NCBI GenBank assembly: GCA_030429735.1
Contig: JAUIET010000003.1
Location: 248,001-312,000, forward strand
Origin: Gammaproteobacteria bacterium
GTDB lineage: Bacteria; Pseudomonadota; Gammaproteobacteria; Pseudomonadales; JAUIET01
Direction: 5' to 3'
Length of the DNA: 64,000 bases
The position numbers and the translations under genes are program-made. The notes under the pieces are model-generated. The model searched no databases. It saw only the letters and a list, made by a program, of their open reading frames with translations, and was not told the DNA's origin. This document shows, one piece after another, positions 24,666-33,929 of this stretch; position 1 is the first letter of the stretch, and each line of letters starts with the position of its first letter.

Positions 24666-27152
24666 TTAGAAGTTGTAGCCAACAGTCAGCCCCCACCACT
24701 GCGGTGGTCCGTACACGGCAGTGCCACCGAGAATACCGAGGTCCAAGGCGTATTGCTTGTATTCTTCATCACCAACATTCTTAACCCAGGCACGCGCGTA
24801 CACTTGCTCGTTGGTCCAGGAAATACTGGCATTGGTCACATTGTAGGCTTCCTGAAACGCCGCACCACCGTTGGTGACTTCCAGGTACTGGTCGCCGTAA
24901 TAGCTGCCATCAATCTGGAATGCCATGTTGCCGTTAGCCACATCAAAGTTATAGCGTACAAGATAATTGAAGCTAATGTCTGGCGTATTCGGCAGTTCCA
25001 TTCCGTCCAGGAAATCTACCGGCCAGTCAACCGCAAAACCTACCGGTGTGCCTTGCAGCTGCGGCGTTTCGACATTGTCCACACTCGAATCTTGCAAAGA
25101 CACACCAAGAATGATGTCCCAGTTCTCAGTGGGCAACAGCGTCAGTTCTATTTCAGCGCCGCTGTTCTCAGCCTGCGCATTGCTAACACTGGGCGTACCA
25201 CCAGAGAAAGTGAACGCTTGATAGTCGTCGTAGTCGTAGTAGAACGCAGTCGCATTCAATCGAGCACGACCATCCATAAAGTCAGCTTTAACACCAATCT
25301 CAAAAGCGTCTAACACTTCCTCTTCATGACGAATCTGGGCAAGTGTCACGTTAGCCGATGGCGCAAAGTTGCCGCCTTTGATGCCCCGGTTGTAGGAACC
25401 GAACAGCAGGGTATTATCATTCAGCCGGTAATCAATCTGCAAACGCGCGGCGTAGTCGCCGTAGTCCACGTTATTTTGTGGATCACCGCCTGCCGCCGCC
25501 ACTGCCTGAGCCAGGTTCAGGGTTTCAACTGCAACCGGAGTTCCATCGTTCGTGCCAGCTGCAACATCAGTTATCAGAGCATCGGCTCTGAATGTGGTAG
25601 TGAAATCCAGGTCCTTATCATCTTGCGAGTAGCGATATCCGGCAATCAAGGTCATCGCGTCCGTCAGGTCGTATTCGAACTGACCAAATACGGACCAGTT
25701 GCGTGATTCCAGCAGATAGTCCTGATCAACCCGCGCATTGACGGCAAGATTATTGCCCGCCATATCAAAAAACCCAAGTGCAGCCGCCTCGCCACCAACC
25801 GGTGCACCCACCGTGGTTACGTCAGCATCAGTCTCCATGTCAAGAAAGTACACGCCGGCCGTCCATCGGATCCGGTCTTTCTCAGATGACAGGCGAATCT
25901 CCTGAGAGATTTGCTCAAAGTCCGCAACCGTAGTGAATTCAATAATGGGTGGGGGTATTCCGTCACCATCTTCCGTGTAGAACTTATCAGTCGCCGAGTA
26001 ATTGGTAATCGACACCAGACTCAGTCCGTCATTCATTTCCCAATCGAAACGCGCCGTAACGTTGGTGGTGTCCCGATCCATAAAGCCTGCGTAATCCGAA
26101 TAGTGCTTAAACGGCTCTGGAGAATCACCGGTAAAAGTGGTTCGGCCTGCTGTGTCTACCGGCGCAAAACAATTGATTTGATCATTACAGAAAAATATCG
26201 CCGATGTTGCGCCGGCTGGTGCGCCAATCACATCTGTGACAAAGCTGGTGAACTCTGGTGGAACGTAGGCATTTGGATCCGCCGGATCACTAGGAGCGCC
26301 GCCACCACCGCCGTAGGGTAAGAAGCTATACCCACCGGTAGGCACGTCACTGTCCTCAGAGTACTTGACCATTAGTTCCAGAGTGACTGCATCCGACAAA
26401 TCGAACTGAAAGGCACCGCGTATTGCAAAGCCGTCTGAGCCACCCAGATCCTGGCCGCTTGCAGGTGGTAGCGCTCCAACAGGTACGTCAGTCAATGCTT
26501 GAGGATACGTAGCGGACTCGATGTAGCCATCAGACTCTTCCGTTCGAACCGCAAAACGATAACGCGCACTATCGGAGAAAGCACCACCAATAGCTGCCTC
26601 AATGCTGTATTTGTTGTAATCCGAATACGTGCCTTCCACATAGCCGTTGAACTCTTCATCGTCAGCGCTGTTGGTTACGTAATGAATCACACCACCTGTG
26701 GCATTTCGGCCAAACAGGGTGCCCTGCGGACCACGCAACACTTCAACGCGCTCTATATCAAAAAGCTGTCCGCTAATAGCGTTCATACTTGCTACATAGG
26801 AGTCATCGATATACACAGCAACGGGCGCTTCGTTGTTGTCCGTGAAGTTATTCTGCGACACACCGCGAATATTGAACGTCACCAGATTCGGCGAAAAGCT
26901 GGTCATTTGCAGACCGGCAATCTGCTCGGTAATTTCGGTTGTGTTGGTAACGCCCAGTGCTTTCATCTGGTCGCCGGAGAAGGCCGTTACTGAAATACCA
27001 ACGTCTTGCAGGTTTTGTTCGCGTTTTTGGGCGGTCACTAGAATCTCTTCCAAAACAGAGGCCTGGACGCTCATTCCGATACTGGCTGCCGCAACAGCCG
27101 CCGCTAATTTACCGGCCCGAAAAAGACCACTTTTCCGATTACTGATATTCAT
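24666..27152 (-). CDS. TonB-dependent outer-membrane receptor
   Basis: 828 residues from ATG 27152, chosen because GAGGA precedes it and a signal peptide follows (RKSGLFRAGKLAAAVAAAS ... QA); an upstream in-frame start at 27242 adds 30 residues without signal features. The TonB box region is EEILVTAQKREQ, then a plug domain with RVEVLRGPQGTLFGRNATGG, and a beta barrel ending in VGYNF. This subgroup is abundant in marine gammaproteobacteria and sphingomonads that take up hydrophobic or complex organics. It sits in the middle of the sulfatase operon and should import that operon's substrate. Confidence 0.94.
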   Translation of the reverse strand: MNISNRKSGLFRAGKLAAAVAAASIGMSVQASVLEEILVTAQKREQNLQDVGISVTAFSGDQMKALGVTNTTEITEQIAGLQMTSFSPNLVTFNIRGVSQNNFTDNNEAPVAVYIDDSYVASMNAISGQLFDIERVEVLRGPQGTLFGRNATGGVIHYVTNSADDEEFNGYVEGTYSDYNKYSIEAAIGGAFSDSARYRFAVRTEESDGYIESATYPQALTDVPVGALPPASGQDLGGSDGFAIRGAFQFDLSDAVTLELMVKYSEDSDVPTGGYSFLPYGGGGGAPSDPADPNAYVPPEFTSFVTDVIGAPAGATSAIFFCNDQINCFAPVDTAGRTTFTGDSPEPFKHYSDYAGFMDRDTTNVTARFDWEMNDGLSLVSITNYSATDKFYTEDGDGIPPPIIEFTTVADFEQISQEIRLSSEKDRIRWTAGVYFLDMETDADVTTVGAPVGGEAAALGFFDMAGNNLAVNARVDQDYLLESRNWSVFGQFEYDLTDAMTLIAGYRYSQDDKDLDFTTTFRADALITDVAAGTNDGTPVAVETLNLAQAVAAAGGDPQNNVDYGDYAARLQIDYRLNDNTLLFGSYNRGIKGGNFAPSANVTLAQIRHEEEVLDAFEIGVKADFMDGRARLNATAFYYDYDDYQAFTFSGGTPSVSNAQAENSGAEIELTLLPTENWDIILGVSLQDSSVDNVETPQLQGTPVGFAVDWPVDFLDGMELPNTPDISFNYLVRYNFDVANGNMAFQIDGSYYGDQYLEVTNGGAAFQEAYNVTNASISWTNEQVYARAWVKNVGDEEYKQYALDLGILGGTAVYGPPQWWGLTVGYNF

Positions 27153-27353
27153 AGTTTGTCCTCGGTGTTCAGCCAGATGCTGATTGTTGTTTAATTGATC
27201 GGCATATTCGCGCCGAACTGCGGTTCTCAATAGCAAGACCACCCATTCTGCACGACTCTCCCAACGCTACGCAAGTTACCAATAATATGTTCGCTCCGGC
27301 TTGGTATCGCGCGCAGCGTGCGTTGGCCGAGAGAGAACCCTCGGAAAACCACC

Positions 27354-29315
27354 TCAGTGCTTGGACAATTGCTGACCTGCACGCTCACCTTCGTGCACCG
27401 CGCCTTCCCACATCTGCATACCCATCAATTCAGCGTGGGCAAACGCAATTCGACCATGCATCGCTCGAATCACATCGCTGGGCGCCGGACTGCCTTGTTT
27501 GCCAAAGAAAAAGCCCGGCGGCGTAGCTGCATACGCATGCCCCTGGCGATTCACAATAATTCCGGCAATATCGCGCTCCGCATCAAACCCCCCGGCAGCA
27601 AACATTTTTGTGAACTGGCGTTTCACATGCTTTTCAATGTCGGCATAGCTTAACGAGAACATTTTCATGCGCGCTGCGACGGTTTGTTTCTCAATAGGCA
27701 AACCCGGCATGCAGAACGAGTTGTACATGGTCAGCATGGTGGGTTTGGCGGGGTCCAGTGGCATGGGTTCTTTGCCATCAAGAATCATTTGCCGGCGAAG
27801 CGTGGTGAACCAACCCATGTCATCACCAAACCAGCGTACAGAGGCCACACCCAGTTTGTCCATAAACTTCCAATTGCTCAGTGCCACATTCACCATCATC
27901 ATAGGCGCATGCATAAACTGATCCATGGCTTGAGTATGAGTTTCAGGTAGATCAGCCACAACACGCTTGTTCATATGCTGCTGACCACCCATCATCACAT
28001 GCTTGGCGGTGACTTTATGCATCTCACCGCCGTTATGATAAATCACATCGACGAGCTCGGCAGAATCTGGCGACCCTCTGTGCTTAACGTTAACAACCAG
28101 TGAGTTCAGCCGGAAACGCACCTTTTGGTTTCGGCTATCAAGCAAACTTCGATCAACGGGATTTGACAACACATCAGTAAGGCTTGGTGAACTTCCGAAT
28201 AGTCCGGGTATTAGTTCTTTCACAATGTGTCTTAGGGTACCGGTATTACCACCTGGCCACTGCGCTAATATCACATCGTTAGTGGGGTCGCCCATATCAA
28301 GTTGACGAGCGTACTCGGTGACGCCCGGTTGCAGGAAATTAGCAGCCTGCAGCGCAGAAATGATATCGCCGCCCATTCCCATACCCATTGCGGCTCCAAA
28401 CGGGTTCAGATAATCATGAATAATCGGATTATCCAGGCCCATTTCGTTGATCAGAAACTCTTTGTAGGTCATGGTATCCAGCCATTGATCCCAATCGTCA
28501 CGTTCGGGCGGCTGCCGATAGGTTTCCATCCACAGGAAATCGTTCTTGGTTTTTTGGTCGAATGGTACATCGCGAAATCGATTTGACCAGGGATTCACCG
28601 CCATACCGTGGCCTTCATGAAACCACCCAAGATCGGTTTTTTCCCAGGCTAGATGCATTGGTGTGTAGTTGTCTTGCGGTATTTTCAGGTCTGAATTTGT
28701 TGCTTGCTGCCATTCGAAATGTTGTGGCAGTTTCAACTCATCCCAAATCGGAGAGAACATACCAATCTTTTTCGCGACCGGAAGCGGCCATACAGCGCCG
28801 GTAGAGCCTTGCGGTGCCCACAGTTTATAGCCGTCTACCTCCACTTCGTTTTGCCGCGCCTCGCCGCCAAACATATCGTGGTTATCAAGAATCAGCACGC
28901 GCGCATCAGGGTGTTGTTTTCGATAGGTATACGCAGCGGTACAACCCGCAAAACCCGCCCCAACCACTACTAAATCGTATTCTTCATCGCTGTCTTTAGC
29001 GCTTTTTACGCGGTCCGCAAAGTCGTTATTTCGAAATGTGTGCGCTGCATTGACCTCGGCATGAGTATTGCCATTCGCACCCGCGTAGTCCCCAACGCCA
29101 CCTGGTCCGGTCCAATTTTCATCCAGACCGGTCAGCGGAAGTGGCATGGTATTGCCGAGCTTGAATTTGTCGGGCGATAGTTTTGGTGCTACCTTTGCGG
29201 CGCCGGGTGCTGAAGCTGATAACAAAGCTGCACCGCTGCCGACCAAAGTGCCACCCACAAAATCGCGTCGACTGATTGGCTTATTTATCGTTTTATCCGA
29301 GCCTTTCTTAGCCAT
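27354..29315 (-). CDS. Tat-exported FAD-dependent amine oxidoreductase, spermidine dehydrogenase-like
   Basis: 653 residues. The Tat signal has S15-R-R-D-F-V20 and an Ala-rich h-region up to about residue 42. The FAD Rossmann motif is DLVVVGAGFAGCTAAY (near 110-125), followed by a second block DARVLILDNHDMFGGEARQNE that strongly resembles spermidine dehydrogenase (SpdH). The C-terminal FAD contact FAHAELMGMQMWEGAVHEG is typical of flavin amine oxidases. It should act in the periplasm on an amine or polyamine-like group. It lies 11 bp after the NTF2-like lipoprotein and about 200 bp before the TonB receptor. Substrate is uncertain; other FAD oxidoreductases share the fold. Confidence 0.83.
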   Translation of the reverse strand: MAKKGSDKTINKPISRRDFVGGTLVGSGAALLSASAPGAAKVAPKLSPDKFKLGNTMPLPLTGLDENWTGPGGVGDYAGANGNTHAEVNAAHTFRNNDFADRVKSAKDSDEEYDLVVVGAGFAGCTAAYTYRKQHPDARVLILDNHDMFGGEARQNEVEVDGYKLWAPQGSTGAVWPLPVAKKIGMFSPIWDELKLPQHFEWQQATNSDLKIPQDNYTPMHLAWEKTDLGWFHEGHGMAVNPWSNRFRDVPFDQKTKNDFLWMETYRQPPERDDWDQWLDTMTYKEFLINEMGLDNPIIHDYLNPFGAAMGMGMGGDIISALQAANFLQPGVTEYARQLDMGDPTNDVILAQWPGGNTGTLRHIVKELIPGLFGSSPSLTDVLSNPVDRSLLDSRNQKVRFRLNSLVVNVKHRGSPDSAELVDVIYHNGGEMHKVTAKHVMMGGQQHMNKRVVADLPETHTQAMDQFMHAPMMMVNVALSNWKFMDKLGVASVRWFGDDMGWFTTLRRQMILDGKEPMPLDPAKPTMLTMYNSFCMPGLPIEKQTVAARMKMFSLSYADIEKHVKRQFTKMFAAGGFDAERDIAGIIVNRQGHAYAATPPGFFFGKQGSPAPSDVIRAMHGRIAFAHAELMGMQMWEGAVHEGERAGQQLSKH

Positions 29316-29326
29316 GTCTTTGCTCC

Positions 29327-29806
29327 TTATTTCATATCGAATTTACCGACTACGTACATCTCACCGTGCGACCACCATTCACCATCAATCTTTTCCCACA
29401 GAAACAGCATTTTGAACGTAAACGGTTTTTCTCCTGACTCCGCTGGTGGTGTCACATGGAAGTTGACCCAGTCCCAACCCGCATCGCCATTAACCGTCGC
29501 ATCAAAAGACTCGACCCTTACCTCTGACCCAATGACTTCTTCATACACCGGACGCAATTCTGCACGTCCAATTTTGGTGGTGCCGTCAGGGCCTGTCGAG
29601 ATAGCCTGGTCGGAATAGAACCGATTCAAAATAGGTTCCACATCATTGGCCGCAAATGCAGCCTCTTTCATATCGTACTTGCTGCGTATAGCGGTCTTGA
29701 ACGCGGCGAGTTCATCAATGGCGGGCTGATCGGTTTGCTTGTCCGGACTGCTTGAGCAGCCAGCAAGCGCGATGGACACAAGACATAAAAGGCATAGTAT
29801 TCGCAT
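29327..29806 (-). CDS. NTF2/SnoaL-like lipoprotein
   Basis: 159 residues. It has a lipoprotein signal with lipobox LAGC (Cys16) and an NTF2-like cone fold of about 125 residues (AAFKTAIRSKYDMKEAAFAANDVEPILNRF in the first helices; KIDGEWWSHGEMYVVGKF at the end). Family members are small hydrolases, isomerases or binding proteins. It is the first gene of the minus-strand operon and faces a TetR regulator across 127 bp. No catalytic residues can be assigned with confidence. Confidence 0.78.
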   Translation of the reverse strand: MRILCLLCLVSIALAGCSSSPDKQTDQPAIDELAAFKTAIRSKYDMKEAAFAANDVEPILNRFYSDQAISTGPDGTTKIGRAELRPVYEEVIGSEVRVESFDATVNGDAGWDWVNFHVTPPAESGEKPFTFKMLFLWEKIDGEWWSHGEMYVVGKFDMK

Positions 29807-29843
29807 GAGTTTTCTCCGCAGCGCGTGGGCCGCGCATCTATTG

Positions 29844-29913
29844 AGTCAGGCGACCTATTATTAGTCAGTCGACAAAATACAATACAACTCGTATAGTCTC
29901 AAGAGATTTATAC
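29844..29913. promoter_or_regulatory. Candidate operators between the sulfatase operon and tetR-type gene
   Basis: The divergent 127-bp gap holds a direct repeat AGTCAG(G/T)CGAC at 29844-29854 and 29863-29873 (19 bp apart), and a quasi-palindrome GTATAG-TCTCAAGAGA-TTTATAC at 29891-29913. The second lies about 20 bp before the TetR start and is a reasonable TetR operator. Confidence 0.35.
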
Positions 29914-29933
29914 TGCATCCAGGGATATAGCAA

Positions 29934-30557
29934 TTGCGACCATCAGTTAGAAAAGGTACTGCCACACGACGCGCCGGTGCCGAAACTGCTGCGAAGCTGA
30001 TTGCGACAGCGCATGATTTGCTGGAAACCGAGCCACTCGCACGATTCACCATGCGTAATGTTGCCGAGAAAGCAGGTGTAAGCCTGGCGAACCTGCAGTA
30101 CTACTTCCCGCGACGTGAAGACCTTGTTCACGCGATGTCTGTTGACCTGGACCAACGCTATCGCCAGGCTCAGGAAGCTGTGTTATCGGGTATCAGGGTC
30201 GACTCTCCGCTGAAACGGTTCAAGAGCGTTCTGCGTTATCAGTTGGAAGATATTAAGTTACGTAAAACGCGCCAATTCTTTATTCAATATTGGGCGTTGC
30301 TAGGTTCGATGGATGAGTTTGAAGGAGAATACCTGAGAGATTTGTACAAGTATGATATTGCGCAGATTAATGAACACTTGGCCGCTCTGCGCCCTAATCT
30401 GCCAGAAAAGAAACTGGTGGAAAGATCCACCTTGATCGCCGCGATGATTGAGGGGCTGATGCTTATGCTGGGTGGAGAAGACGACAACGAGCAGACTGCA
30501 GCCAACCTGGTTGATGCTGCCTTTGAGAACGCCTTGGCAATCGCCCTGGCGGATTAG
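29934..30557 (+). CDS. TetR-family transcriptional regulator
   Basis: 207 residues from TTG 29934, preceded by AGGGA. The N-terminal helix-turn-helix is FTMRNVAEKAGVSLANLQYYFPRREDLVHAM (split as FTMRNVAEKAGVS, then LANLQYYFPRRE), and the C-terminal ligand domain has no recognisable subfamily marks. It is divergent from the lipoprotein-oxidase-receptor-sulfatase operon and is its likely repressor. A LytTR membrane protein gene follows after 7 bp and is probably co-transcribed. Confidence 0.88.
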   Translation: MRPSVRKGTATRRAGAETAAKLIATAHDLLETEPLARFTMRNVAEKAGVSLANLQYYFPRREDLVHAMSVDLDQRYRQAQEAVLSGIRVDSPLKRFKSVLRYQLEDIKLRKTRQFFIQYWALLGSMDEFEGEYLRDLYKYDIAQINEHLAALRPNLPEKKLVERSTLIAAMIEGLMLMLGGEDDNEQTAANLVDAAFENALAIALAD

Positions 30558-30564
30558 CAATATA

Positions 30565-31458
30565 ATGGCGTTTTCTCTGCTAGAACAGCTCAAACAGCCT
30601 TTCCCTGAGCAGCGCGGCGGCCGCAAATCTGTAGTAGACAGCGCGGCAACGGGGCTTTTTGTCGCTGCTTTCCTGTACTTCCTGCAACCATTCGACATGT
30701 CACGTTCGGGCATTCCTCCTCTGTGGCACAGCCTCGCCTACGGAGTGGTTACCTTTGTGGTCAACGTTTCTTACAACTGGTTCTGCAATAAGGTACTAAA
30801 TCTGCAGACCGATATTGAATCCTGGACGCTTTGGAAATGGGTAGTTCGAGTCACCGGCTTAATCGTTTGCATCGCGATAGGTAACTTTCTTTACTTCAAT
30901 TACAGCTATGACTGGAACGATTTAAATTTGGGCACTTTTAGCCGCACCCTCTCAAATACGTTTCTGGTCGGCATATTTCCAACCATTGCCTTCGGTCTGA
31001 TCATGCAATTGCGAGCAGCACAATCCAATGTGCAAAGTGCTTCTGAAATTGTTACTCCTGCTACCACCCACACGGGCAATATAGCGGAGCAGCAATCTGA
31101 CGCAAAGCGTGCAATATTGAGTTTCGGTGAGATGCCTTCGGATAAGCTGGATCTGGAGGCGGACGCTATTCGCTATATAGAGGCAATGCAAAACTATGTA
31201 TCCATATGCCATATTGCTGACGGCAAGCTCAATAGACATTTAATTCGACAAACGCTATCTAGCACTGAACAGCAATGCCTCAACTCCACTATTGTGCGCT
31301 GCCACAGGTCATTCCTTGTCAACACCATGCACATACACTCAGTGTCGGGCAACGCTCAAGGGTTGAAACTCAAATTACACAAGGTGGATGACACCGAAGT
31401 CCCAGTGTCCAGATCGTATATTTCTAAATTGAAGCAATTTCTTGACTCACCTGCATAA
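30565..31458 (+). CDS. Membrane-anchored LytTR DNA-binding regulator
   Basis: 297 residues from ATG 30565; a longer frame from 30472 overlaps the TetR gene and is rejected. The N-terminal 160 residues contain about four membrane helices (TGLFVAAFLYFLQPF, LAYGVVTFVVNVSYNWF, VTGLIVCIAIGNFLYF, TFLVGIFPTIAFGLIM), then a linker and a C-terminal LytTR domain (RYIEAMQNYVSICHI, RCHRSFLVNTMHIHSV). It is a one-component regulator: it has no receiver domain, so a membrane signal is likely read directly. It is 7 bp behind the TetR gene. Confidence 0.9.
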   Translation: MAFSLLEQLKQPFPEQRGGRKSVVDSAATGLFVAAFLYFLQPFDMSRSGIPPLWHSLAYGVVTFVVNVSYNWFCNKVLNLQTDIESWTLWKWVVRVTGLIVCIAIGNFLYFNYSYDWNDLNLGTFSRTLSNTFLVGIFPTIAFGLIMQLRAAQSNVQSASEIVTPATTHTGNIAEQQSDAKRAILSFGEMPSDKLDLEADAIRYIEAMQNYVSICHIADGKLNRHLIRQTLSSTEQQCLNSTIVRCHRSFLVNTMHIHSVSGNAQGLKLKLHKVDDTEVPVSRSYISKLKQFLDSPA

Positions 31459-31478
31459 TGCGGACCAACAGCTTGCAG

Positions 31479-31531
31479 TTCGTCCCAGAGCAGTGAATTT
31501 CATCACTTAAGCGTGTTATTCGTCCCAGGGC
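31479..31531 (+). repeat. Direct repeat TTCGTCCCAGRGC, two copies 40 bp apart
   Basis: TTCGTCCCAGAGC at 31479-31491 recurs as TTCGTCCCAGGGC at 31519-31531 in the 136-bp gap after the LytTR gene. The spacing is close to four helical turns. It may be a regulator-binding pair for the next gene, or a chance duplication. Confidence 0.35.
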
Positions 31532-31594
31532 GGTTTAGCACCGGCTTCGGCTGCGCTAGTTTTGTTCCGACTTTACCAATGAGGAGAAAACGTG

Positions 31595-32284
31595 ATGGGC
31601 GAGCTGGCATTCAGTATTTTATTAGCAGTGCATGTTGCCGCGGGACTAATCAGTCTGATTCCTTTCTGGGTGCCGGTTGTGGCCAGGAAGGGAGGTGTCA
31701 ACCACCGCAAGATTGGAATCGTGTACGTAAAACTTATGTGGCTGGTGGTTATCAGCGCTGCCTGCATGAGTTTGCTCAACTTGTTCAGTGGTCGAATTGT
31801 GCAGGCCATATTCCTGGGGTTTCTGTCCTTGCTGACCGCCAAACCGCTCTGGTTGGGCATTGCAGTACTTAAGCAAAAGCGAAACCCGGCTCCCGGGTTC
31901 CAGCGTGCAGGCCTCATCTTGAATGGTCTGCTATTGGTCTGCGGTTTGGCCATGATTGCCTATGGCTTAAGCTTGCTGGGCGAAACAGTTGCACTGTTAA
32001 TGATTGCATTTGGCGGGCTTGGAATGCTTGGATTGCCAGAAATCATTGCCGCGTTCAAGCCACAGGAACGTACTGAGAGTTGGCTTCGCGGACATATTGG
32101 CGACATGATCGTCAGCGGCATCGCCGCTTACACCGCATTTTTCGCATTCGGCGCCGGCCAGTACATGGCCACCCTGTTTTCGGGGACCTGGGCAACCATA
32201 CCCTGGCTGGCACCTACCGCCATTGGTTCACTGGGAATTGTCTACGCGCGTTCCAGATTTATCCGCAAAACCGTCAAGGTATGA
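31595..32284 (+). CDS. DUF2306-like integral membrane protein
   Basis: 229 residues from ATG 31595; a GTG directly before it at 31592 is equally possible, with GAGGAG upstream serving both. Six or seven membrane helices are seen, starting with FSILLAVHVAAGLISLIPFW and the family-like loop GGVNHRKIGIVYVKLMW. The function of this family is unknown. It stands alone between the LytTR gene and the NTF2-like gene. Confidence 0.75.
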   Translation: MGELAFSILLAVHVAAGLISLIPFWVPVVARKGGVNHRKIGIVYVKLMWLVVISAACMSLLNLFSGRIVQAIFLGFLSLLTAKPLWLGIAVLKQKRNPAPGFQRAGLILNGLLLVCGLAMIAYGLSLLGETVALLMIAFGGLGMLGLPEIIAAFKPQERTESWLRGHIGDMIVSGIAAYTAFFAFGAGQYMATLFSGTWATIPWLAPTAIGSLGIVYARSRFIRKTVKV

Positions 32285-32380
32285 AGGCCGAATGACAGCA
32301 AACCCCTGGGCGCTTCAATATCTACAACAATTTGTAAGAACTGGCACTTGGCGGCTCCAATTAAGGTAAGCTTGGGCTTT

Positions 32381-32437
32381 CACTATAGTGTGAGCACAGC
32401 GGTGCTCCTCCACTATAACCACCGGCTTTGCAAAGCC
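32381..32437. promoter_or_regulatory. Palindromes upstream of the NTF2-like gene
   Basis: Two perfect palindromes lie in the 175-bp gap: CACTATAGTG (32381-32390) and GGCTTTGCAAAGCC (32424-32437). The second is 22 bp before the ATG at 32460, so it would form a hairpin in the 5' leader or serve as an operator. No U-run follows it. Confidence 0.3.
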
Positions 32438-32459
32438 GCTTTGCGGTGAGGCGCAGACC

Positions 32460-33014
32460 ATGAAATTGAACCCGAATAATACCTGGCGCCTCGTACAGGA
32501 ACACATGGAACGCGAGCAAGACCCTAAAACGCGTCGCAATCTGGAACTTGTGCTGCAGCATATGAAAAGCGAAGCACAAGGCGACATCGAAGGTGTTGTA
32601 GCCACTTTGTGCGAACAACCTACCTATATTGCCCACGACGTACCGGACGAGCCAAGTATGAACCCGAAAGGCAACAAAGACGCTGTACGCGCGTTTTATG
32701 ATCTAACCATTGTGCAAACCGGTGCACACCAGTTAGAACTCAATTGCGATCGTGTCATCGCTGACCGCGAAGCCGTAGTCACCGAGGGCGTTATGCGTAT
32801 GGCCTACCCCGGCGCCACGCTTGCTGCAATGGGCGTCGACATTGATGACCCTGATGCCTACTACCTTTACCAAACCCGCATGAGCGTGGTGTGGCCAGTA
32901 GACCCGGAGTCTGGCCTGCTGAGGGGCGAAGAAACATACACCGGAACCGATGGTTTTGTCGGTATTGCTGAACGCAAAATCACGGCTGAAGACATTGTGC
33001 CTTTATCAATCTAG
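32460..33014 (+). CDS. NTF2/SnoaL-like protein
   Basis: 184 residues, no signal peptide. The pattern is of an NTF2-like fold: N-terminal helices (TRRNLELVLQHMKSEAQGDIEG), ATLCEQPTYIAHDVP, and GNKDAVRAFYDLTI, ending with strands around SVVWPVDPESGLLRGEE. Proteins of this type act as dehydratases, isomerases or unknown catabolic accessories. The TauD-like gene follows after 66 bp on the same strand, so the two may form an operon. No substrate can be named. Confidence 0.78.
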   Translation: MKLNPNNTWRLVQEHMEREQDPKTRRNLELVLQHMKSEAQGDIEGVVATLCEQPTYIAHDVPDEPSMNPKGNKDAVRAFYDLTIVQTGAHQLELNCDRVIADREAVVTEGVMRMAYPGATLAAMGVDIDDPDAYYLYQTRMSVVWPVDPESGLLRGEETYTGTDGFVGIAERKITAEDIVPLSI

Positions 33015-33080
33015 TTCAATTAAAGCAGCAGCGTCTGTGCGCTGATTGTATGTCGCGCAAACCCTAGCAGGAGAAAAATA

Positions 33081-33929
33081 ATGAGTTTGACAATATCCCC
33101 CACTAAGGCGAGTTGTGGCGCTGTGGTTTCTGGCGTGGATTTGTCGAAAAAAATATCAAGCGATTTGATCGCCGAGCTACGAGCCCATTGGACCGAGCAC
33201 AAGGTACTTGCGTTTCCAGATCAGCACTTAACAGATGATGATCTGGAACGTTTTACGCTGTATTTCGGCGAGTTCGGTGAAGACCCTTTTTTTGGTCATA
33301 TTGAAGGCCATGAACACATTGCTGCTATCCAACGCAACGCCGATGAAACGACACCGATATTTGCCGAAGTGTTTCATTCAGATTGGAGCTTTCTCGAGAT
33401 TCCACCAGCAGGCACCGTGCTTTACGGCCTGACAATACCACCAATGGGTGGCAATACTCTGTTTGCAGATCAGGTCGCGGCGTATGAACAATTGCCACCC
33501 ATATTGCGCGACAAAGCGGACGATCTTACAGCGATACACTCAGCAGAGCTTGGCTACGCGCCTGACGGTGCCTATGGCGACAACGATCAAGATGGCGGGC
33601 GCAGCATGCAGATAATTCCCAGCGAACGTGCCAGAGAAAAACGTGAGCATCCTTTTGTTAGAACTCACCCTGAAACCGGGAAGAAAGCACTGTTCTCGTC
33701 CGCCGCCTACATCCAGGGCTTCGCCGGTATGGAAAAAGCAGAGAGCGATTCACTCCTGATGGAGTTTTATGCGCATCAAACTCGCGATGAATTCGTGTAC
33801 TCACACGCCTGGCAAAAAAACATGCTGGTGATGTGGGATAACCGCTCTCTTTTACATGCGGCAACGGGCGGCTACGATGGTTACGATCGATTATTGCACC
33901 GCACAACGATTGCCGACACGCAGTTCTGA
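33081..33929 (+). CDS. TauD/TfdA-family Fe(II)/2-oxoglutarate dioxygenase
   Basis: 282 residues, TauD-like along the whole length. The iron ligands His99, Asp101 and His259 and the co-substrate arginines Arg270 and Arg274 are present (HSDWSF ... YDRLLHRTT). Against E. coli TauD as I recall it, the taurine-contacting His70 and Asn95 positions read Asp/Pro-like and Ala, so taurine is doubtful as substrate. Members also attack 2,4-D, sulfate esters, quaternary amines and clavaminate-type compounds. A good AGGAG site precedes the ATG. It is preceded by an NTF2-like gene and followed by a GlxA-type regulator. Confidence 0.9.
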   Translation: MSLTISPTKASCGAVVSGVDLSKKISSDLIAELRAHWTEHKVLAFPDQHLTDDDLERFTLYFGEFGEDPFFGHIEGHEHIAAIQRNADETTPIFAEVFHSDWSFLEIPPAGTVLYGLTIPPMGGNTLFADQVAAYEQLPPILRDKADDLTAIHSAELGYAPDGAYGDNDQDGGRSMQIIPSERAREKREHPFVRTHPETGKKALFSSAAYIQGFAGMEKAESDSLLMEFYAHQTRDEFVYSHAWQKNMLVMWDNRSLLHAATGGYDGYDRLLHRTTIADTQF

